This document shows, one piece after another, positions 58,838 through 64,000 of a stretch of 64,000 bases of DNA. The position numbers and the translations under genes are program-made. This DNA is from Tetraselmis striata (Eukaryota; Chlorophyta; Chlorodendrophyceae; Chlorodendrales; Chlorodendraceae). Numbering within the stretch: position 1 is the stretch's first letter; the number at the start of each line of letters is the position of its first letter. Under the pieces are notes generated by a model. That model saw nothing but the letters and a program-made list of their open reading frames with translations, was not told where the DNA came from and did no database searches. The stretch spans positions 62,001 through 126,000 of the forward strand of contig VCJN01002566.1 in NCBI GenBank assembly GCA_006384855.1. The letters run 5' to 3'.

Positions 58838-58915
58838 CTTGGCGCTACCTCTTCTCCGTCAATCCACTGCTCTCTCCGTTCGCTCAAGACTGGCAAAACC
58901 AGACTCAACTTTGAA

Positions 58916-59103
58916 ATGATCTAAACTAGTTTATGGGGTTTCCTCCCTTGACCTAACCGCTTTTTAGCTACAAGTGCTGCTCAGTGGTACGGGAACTAGG
59001 CATCTGTTGTTGCGCCCTTTTTGGGTGCAGCACGAGTAGACATAAAAGCAGCCAGAACAGCTGAGCCTGCCATCTTCCAGTTTTCGCTGCGTTCCACGCA
59101 GCG
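58916..59103 (+). repeat. Right 188-bp direct repeat
   Basis: Second copy of 56013-56200. Positions 58996-59103 code (minus strand) for the C-terminus of the neighbouring ORF; the remaining 80 bp are its 3' flank. Confidence 0.9.
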
Positions 59104-59994
59104 CCCTCCCTGACTCCGTTTTCCCTCCACGCTTTCGCTAAACCATCCTGCCAATATCGGCTCTTGACCGTGTAAAGCAGTCTGCGCGATCTTTTCGGCA
59201 AAACGAAGTGTAGGAACCCTGCGTACTTGTACAGTGTCGCACACGTTTTGAATAGAGGCTTTCTTCATGTTGGTACGACGGCCAGGTATTCCGTTCGCTC
59301 CTAGCGTATCGCTCAACAAGGTTCCCAGGCGGGTCACGGTACCGGGGCGCTCTTTTGCACGGTACCCGTAGCTATGTCCCATGCGTTTGGGCTCGCCGTA
59401 TGCGGGCCGTCCAGTGTAAACTCGATCATATCGCAAGTCCACGCTATAGAGGTAGTCTCCCACCGTCGCGGGCTCGGGCGGCGGCGGCACGCTAGGCAGC
59501 CGCGGAGTAGTAACCTGGTCCGAATTTACAAGGGGCTGAGCGAGGGGTGCTGGAGCCGTCGTGGGGGGTGGTGCGGCGGGTCGAATGGGCGGGTCGCCAA
59601 AAAGCGCCTCTCCGCGCTGAAGTGCCGATACTGGTGCTTCATTCTCGGCCAGTAGCGACGTGGGCAGTGAAGCGTAGCGCCCTAATCGCACGTCGCCGAC
59701 GGTGCTCACGGCGTCGGCGGCGACGTGTGTTATAAGCTGTAACTGCTCCTCGGACGCGTAAAAAGCTGATTTATTCACTGCCGCCCCGCTCTCGCCCGCC
59801 GCTGCCAGTGCACGCCCAGCCGCCGTCAGCAACACCCATGGCTCTCCGTGCCGCCACCCCTGAAGCGTGTAGACAACAAGCGCACCCGCTCCGTCTCGCA
59901 GCTGCACCCGTACGGCTGCCGCGCCCGTCATCGTGGCTGGAGTGAGTGCAGTGTCGAACGCCCTTGGGTTAGCGACAGCTCGTGGCCCCGGCAT
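58996..59994 (-). CDS. Unrecognised 332-aa protein, 3' end lies in the direct repeat
   Basis: ATG 59994 to TGA 58996 without interruption. Residues about 25-130 look globular (VRVQLRDGAGALVVYTLQGW, HGEPWVLLTAAGRAL), then a Pro/Ala linker (about 135-175), then a Tyr/Arg-rich region (YLYSVDLRYDRVYTGRPAYG) and a C-terminus ERSENWKMAGSAVLAAFMST. I recognise no family. It may be a host gene or a third ORF of the mobile element. Its last 35 codons are duplicated at 56013-56200. No membrane segment or signal peptide is evident. Confidence 0.55.
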   Translation of the reverse strand: MPGPRAVANPRAFDTALTPATMTGAAAVRVQLRDGAGALVVYTLQGWRHGEPWVLLTAAGRALAAAGESGAAVNKSAFYASEEQLQLITHVAADAVSTVGDVRLGRYASLPTSLLAENEAPVSALQRGEALFGDPPIRPAAPPPTTAPAPLAQPLVNSDQVTTPRLPSVPPPPEPATVGDYLYSVDLRYDRVYTGRPAYGEPKRMGHSYGYRAKERPGTVTRLGTLLSDTLGANGIPGRRTNMKKASIQNVCDTVQVRRVPTLRFAEKIAQTALHGQEPILAGWFSESVEGKRSQGGRCVERSENWKMAGSAVLAAFMSTRAAPKKGATTDA

Positions 59995-60956
59995 ACCTCA
60001 CTGTATCGTGCGCCATCGCGACGAGGCACCATATGCTGCTACTTGAAAAAAAATGTCGTCGGAGTTACGACGAATCATTAACATGTACTGGTAGCAGCGG
60101 CGGCCCATCCTCGGGCCAGCGAACACCTTGGGTTCGGCGATGTACACGGTGCGGGACGGGGTCGGTCGGAGTCGCCACCGGACATACACCGTACCGGGGT
60201 GCAGGCCACACCTAGGGGGAGCCCGACGGCCGCGAGCAGGTCCCGCAGGGAGGGGCTCCTTTTTATTGAAAATCCCCATTAAACATTATTATTTCATTCC
60301 GCTATTTTTCCCAGTCAGCAGGCCCGGACCGGCCCGGAGTTTCCCTGTGCCTCGCTCCCCACGCCGAACTACAGCGCGAAGACTCTATTATACCGGGCGT
60401 GCCAGGGGTACTATATAGGGTTTTAGGGTTTTATCATATATCAGATCGTCATCATCCGTACCGGAATATGGGCAAAGAACTGGCAGTACCCGTACAGGTA
60501 AACCCAGCAGCCTTCACTGACGAATTCAAGCTGCCCTTGTCACCAGATGAAAGGGCTCAACGCCACACCAGCTATACCACTTGCAGGTTAGGCATGCATG
60601 AGCCCCATGCTTGGCTCTCCTAGCAATCCAAGCTCCTAGCTAAAGGATTTGGTGGTCAAAGTTTTGGCATCATATCGGGGGGGTCGTGCTGAGCGTACGC
60701 GGGGCGCGGGGTAAGCGGCAAGAGCCGGCCACTCCCAAAACTTGGGAGTGCAACACTCATGCCCCCCCAAAGCACTGCATGTACTCAGAACACATCATAT
60801 AGACCTTAATATGGCTACTTTGTGCAGATGCAGAATGGCCGCCCACCCCGCGCGCACCCTATGCGCCCATGTGGTGCATCTTTGTCGTTCATCAGAAAAA
60901 TCAAAAGGGACACCTTGCAACCAATCTATGATACAGTGGGCATGCATTGATGACCT
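59995..60956. other. No confident gene
   Basis: Short frames only. TATATAGGGTTTTAGGGTTT at about 60412-60431 is a small telomere-like patch ahead of the main array. Confidence 0.45.
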
Positions 60957-61075
60957 TTGGGGATTTAGGGTTTAGGGTTTATGGTTTAGGGTTTGGGTTT
61001 TTAGGCTTTATGGTTTGGGGTTTAGGGTTTGGGGTTTAGGGTTTATGGTTTAGGGTTTAGGGTTTAGGGTTTAAA
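60957..61075 (+). repeat. Interstitial telomere-like array (TTTAGGG type)
   Basis: About 16 copies of GGTTTAG-type heptamers with variants (GGTTTAT, GGTTTGG). The degenerate state and internal position show it is interstitial, not a chromosome end. It sits about 115 bp beyond the last recognisable codons of the DIRS-like element. Confidence 0.85.
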
Positions 61076-61189
61076 CCACAACTGAGTCTTGGGCCAGTGG
61101 ACGCAGCAGAGTAGCAGTTGAAATCAATTTAAATTTCAATTGATGATATGTAGTCATACATATATGGTCTAGCGTTGTATACATATAAC

Positions 61190-61966
61190 ATGGTATAACA
61201 TATTTCTATAGGCGTCAAAAGCACTGAACGGGTGGGTCTTAATCCGGGCGGCGTAGGCTGTACGCCACTTTTCGCCAAACCAATTGCCGCCCATTTTCCA
61301 TCGACGCAAATATGTTGATGGTGTGGGGACCCCTCAAGCGCTGCAAGTACGCGAATAATATCCGCGGATTGAGATGCCATTCGGCCTCGTCCAACTCTCT
61401 GCTGAGCCGGTCCACCCAAATGTTGGCCGCGGACTGGATGTACCGGGGGCTGATGGAGATGTTGTCGATGTCCATGAGGTGTCACAGCTTGCGGAGTTCC
61501 TCAATCATGACTGGCGAACGAGGGGTAAGGTTGGTCAGCGCTGCCACTACGGTCATGTTGTCCTTGTGCAGCAAGATGCGCCGACCTCGAAGCCGTGGCA
61601 AGAACTATTCGACCGCGTGACGTACCGCGCGAGGCTCCTTCCACGTGATATGTGCGGTCGTCCTCATACCAAAAGCCGCGCGCTTGGTATACACGTTGTT
61701 GTTGTTTATTACAACCCCCATCCATACGCGCTAGAGTCTGTGTGGAGATACGCGGTCTCGACCGGCTTGTATATAGAGCGACTACCGTTGTGCTGCGCGG
61801 GTATATGGGTCCACCGTCCATTGCATATTACGGCGATGTTCGTCATCTTGACGCGCCCACCCCAACCATGCCGGGCTACAAAGACGCAGGGGAGCTCCCG
61901 CAAGAAGAAGCGGGCCAGCGCAATCGCTAGGTACAAAAACTGAGCCTTTCCCGCAATAGACGCCAG
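61190..61966 (-). pseudogene. DIRS RNase H domain and C-terminal pol region
   Basis: LASIAGKAQFLYLAIALARF follows the RT. HTDSSAYGWG carries the family's catalytic D-(S/A)-S region. Further on, in another frame, AHITWKEPRAVRHAVE, LLHKDNMTVVAALTNLTPRS and ISPRYIQSAANIWVDRLSRE are the DIRS RNase H hallmarks, ending near NIFASMENGRQL. Disruptions: TAG 61967-61969, a tandem TAA near 61708, TAG 61605-61607, TGA 61482-61484 and at least one frameshift. Confidence 0.8.
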
Positions 61967-62960
61967 CTACCGGGCCGGTAGCCAGCGCATGTCGGAGGCT
62001 GCGCAACGCATGAGAGAGCGGGCGGCCTTGGACAACTTGAGGAGCTTCTCCTTGGCGGCGCGGAACTCGCCGCGCTGCGGGTCGACGATCAGCCCCAAGT
62101 GAGGGCCGACTCGGGTGGGCTCCCATACTCCATTGCTGGGGTTGCACAGCATGCCAAGACGGTCCAGCAGGGTGTCCAACCGGACGCGCAGTTCCAATGC
62201 TGTTTCGCGGGAGTCCGCGAGGAAAAGAAAATCGTTCATGTAGGGTAGACGCCGCTCGCCCCGCCATCGAGTGTTGCGCAGGAAGCGACGAGTAGGCTTG
62301 GACGTGGCCTTGGGAGGTGGCGATGGGTCGCGCTGCTTCAAGAGTTCCGGAGCTAGTCCGTGCATGTCGCTGTCAACTTGCACAAATAGTGCGACGAGCA
62401 TGTTCAACCCATCGGTAGACACGCCAGTCGCCACAACTCCCGTCTGCAGTTCACGGTGAAGAAGTCGCGGTCCTCCTCCGGAATCCCGAAGGCGTAGTAG
62501 CCATCGGCCAGGTCCATCGAAACGAACCAGTCGCCCGCGCGCGTCATGTGCCGCAAGTGTTTTAGCGTCTTGTAGGACATCTTGAAGGTATTGCACCACT
62601 TGTTTAGCTCCCATAGATCGATGATGAGGCGCCACTTGTTGGTGCCGGGCTTGGGGTCGGACTTGAAACATCCGGGACACCCACTTGTCGCTGCGTCCTT
62701 GCTCCCACTCGCCGATAGCCTCGAAGCGGGGTAGTCCCGTAGCCATGAAGTCCAGTTGTGCTTCAGTGGAGCCGCGTATAAAGACCCCGTGGTTGTAGGG
62801 TCGAGGGCATTGTCCGTTCTTCAAGCGGATCCGGACCCCTTGGCAGATCCAGCTCAAGACTTGTCCGCTCGTGCCGATGCGCTCCCAGTCGTCGAGCCAT
62901 CTTCTCCGCACGCGGTGTCGCATGTAGAGGGAGGCAAGCAAGCGTACATGAGTGGGCGCG
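61967..62960 (-). pseudogene. DIRS reverse transcriptase, two compensating frameshifts
   Basis: The frame starts about 62960 (WLDDWERIGTSGQVLSWICQ), shifts near 62667 into KPGTNKWRLIIDLWELN and MDLADGYYAFGIPEEDRDFF, and shifts back near 62405 into LNMLVALFVQV, LPYMNDFLFLADSRETALEL and LGLIVDPQRGEFRAAKEKLL. The catalytic YxDD box reads YMND, so the second Asp position of the usual MDD has become Asn. The start overlaps gag, as is typical for the family. Non-functional. Confidence 0.85.
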
Positions 62961-63945
62961 GCGGGCCACGCCGTAACTTGGTGACCTTGGCCTTGTCGGC
63001 TGCTGCGGCCGTCGCTGTGGCCTTCCGCGCTGCTGCGGCTTGGTCGCGTTGCTGACGCCTCTCGGCGGACTGGGTGGGGGCGGGCTTGTCGGGGGTGGAT
63101 TTGGCAAACGCGGCCACGGCACGGGCCTTGCCCGCTGCGGAGAGGCTGATCTCGAGGGTCTTGTCGTCGAACGCCCGGCAAAGTTGGTCGAGTTGCCCGG
63201 ACACGGCGATGCGTTTTGGGGTGCAGAACTTGGCGTGGGCAAGCTCGGCGAAGACTCGGTCCGCTTTCGTAGCCATCGGTCCGTTCTTGGCGAGCTGGAG
63301 GTAGCCCAACCAGGAACGGGTGGCCTTCCTCGTCGCCAAGTGGGTGCGGTAGCAGGCTCGAAGCTCGGCAAGGGCCGTAGCCTTGCCGTCCTCCGTAGGA
63401 GACTCGGTCGAAAGTGACTCCAAAGCGCCGCGCATCGACTTATTGGCGCAGCTGCTGAAGAAGGCATAGCAGCCCAGATGCAAGTATTCGCCGTACGCTG
63501 CCTGACTCCGCTTCTCCGCGAGGCCGCGGACGGTGTTGGCGGTCAGGGTCCACATGCGAGGCGCGTCGACGTCGAGACCGAGGGGAATGGCTCGGCCATT
63601 GTAGGCAAAGTCGACGTACTCAAGCTCGGTGTCGGCGGCGTCAAGCTCAGCAAGAAGGGGCTCTTGCGCTCCTTGCTCACCACCCTCGGGCGCATGCACG
63701 CCCGTGGGGTTGGCTGGCGGGGTACCTTCGGGAGGAGGCGGGTTAGTGAAAGGGGGGGGGGGGGGGGGGGCGAGTTGAGCGAGCAAGGCGGCCATAGCTG
63801 CCTCTAACTGCCCGACGAGCCGCTTCTCTAGGGCTTCCGCCTAGGCCGTTAGGCGTTTTTCCAATTCGGCGATAGATGTTGCTACGGCGCGACTCGGGGC
63901 GTCCTCGGATGGGGCGGCGTCCTCCGGTACATGGCGGGGGGGCAT
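62854..63945 (-). pseudogene. DIRS gag, one in-frame TAG
   Basis: ATG 63945 (MPPRHVPEDAAPSEDAPSRA) opens a frame with a coiled-coil-like start (IAELEKRL). A TAG at 63841-63843 interrupts it, and it continues unbroken from 63840 to TGA 62854. A poly-C run (63750-63770 as G on the plus strand) encodes a poly-Pro stretch. The middle (WTLTANTVRGLAEKRSQAAY, LHLGCYAFFSSCANKS) is helical, and an Ala/Lys/Arg-rich basic region at about residues 240-285 probably bound RNA. No zinc knuckle. Confidence 0.7.
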
Positions 63946-64000
63946 CGTGATGATGCGGGGTATGGAAGGTGTAGCGTCTCGGGAGGCTGTGGCTCGGGTC

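Larger units (their letters stand above)
56013..59103 (+). mobile_element. Tyrosine-recombinase element with 188-bp direct repeats
   Basis: Bounded by near-identical direct repeats (56013-56200 and 58916-59103; two differences noted). It carries an ORF1 with an RGG-rich C-terminus and a tyrosine recombinase, both on the plus strand, and no reverse transcriptase. Cryptons use a tyrosine recombinase without RT but lack long direct repeats; DIRS, Ngaro and PAT elements have RT and split repeats, and I found no second repeat pair. The right repeat also encodes the last 35 codons of the minus-strand ORF 58996-59994, so the element may have inserted at that ORF's 3' end and restored it. An intron-like stretch (GTGAGC at 57156 to TTACAG at 57312, with poly-C before the acceptor) lies between its two ORFs. 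Confidence 0.65.
61190..64000 (-). mobile_element. Decayed DIRS-type retrotransposon, truncated at both sides of view
   Basis: Minus-strand order gag, reverse transcriptase, RNase H is that of DIRS elements. The tyrosine recombinase expected after RNase H is missing; sequence similarity fades near 61190 and a telomere-like array begins at 61075. The gag start (63945) is inside the window, and the 5' terminal repeat would lie beyond 64000. Stops at 63841, 61967, about 61708, 61605 and 61482 and two RT frameshifts show it is dead. Confidence 0.8.

Noticed and set aside
56013-59103. The element as an ordinary LTR retrotransposon
   Set aside because: The 188-bp repeats do not start TG or end CA. 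No primer-binding site, reverse transcriptase, integrase of DDE type or protease is present, and the enzyme is a tyrosine recombinase.
60957-61075. True chromosome end
   Set aside because: The array is short, degenerate and followed by more than 2.9 kb of other sequence in the window.
57578-63945. Tyrosine recombinase and the DIRS gag-RT-RNase H as one element
   Set aside because: They lie on opposite strands, are separated by an unrelated ORF and a telomere-like array, and the recombinase has its own flanking direct repeats.

Overview
This window looks like nuclear DNA of a green alga, probably a chlorophyte. Three things suggest this. The best gene is a plant-type SnRK1/AMPK alpha kinase with UBA and KA1 regions. 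Short interstitial arrays of the TTTAGGG type occur at 60.96-61.08 kb and 41.78-41.87 kb. Coding exons are GC-rich and split by many introns whose donors often read GTGCGN. No genus can be assigned from the sequence alone. No rRNA gene, CRISPR array or bacterial operon is visible. Roughly three dozen G/C homopolymer tracts of about 10-30 nt run through the window, mostly in introns and intergenic DNA.

0-22 kb is dominated by mobile-element debris. A 6.2-kb element (1138-7351) has about 60-bp terminal inverted repeats and a 10-bp target duplication. It carries a 190/157-bp satellite, a 30-bp minisatellite and a 280-300-bp tandem repeat, and it is inserted in a decayed minus-strand ORF. Next come remnants of an unidentified minus-strand element (10.5-12.3 kb), a Copia-like gag pseudogene (13.8-14.4 kb), a 369-bp tandem repeat with hairpins (16.3-17.1 kb), a piggyBac-type zinc-ribbon fragment (18.3-18.7 kb) and a decayed multi-exon locus with a Tudor-like domain (19.8-21.1 kb, minus).

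22.8-55 kb holds the host genes. On the minus strand there is a 15-exon APP1/DUF2183 phosphatidate-phosphatase-like gene (22786-32656) with an ankyrin-like N-terminal piece, then a 16-exon ankyrin-TRP-like cation channel (39536-47255) with a duplicated C-terminal tail. A retroelement-derived ORF with a PD-(D/E)XK motif follows at 48.2-49.5 kb. The plus-strand 3' end of a UBA-domain gene (51462-51962) converges on the minus-strand SnRK1 gene (52207-54903). I placed exon borders by hand from splice dinucleotides and reading-frame phase. All borders agree in phase except a few positions flagged in the entries.

55-64 kb is again mobile DNA. A 3.1-kb tyrosine-recombinase element (56013-59103) is bounded by 188-bp direct repeats, and the right repeat encodes the C-terminus of a neighbouring minus-strand ORF. 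This resembles elements that integrate at a gene's 3' end and carry a replacement tail. A telomere-like array follows at 60.96 kb, and then a decayed DIRS-type retrotransposon (gag, RT, RNase H; minus strand) runs off the right edge.

The most unusual features are the direct-repeat tyrosine-recombinase element, the satellite-bearing TIR element, and the placement of poly-C near splice donors and poly-G near splice acceptors in the host genes.
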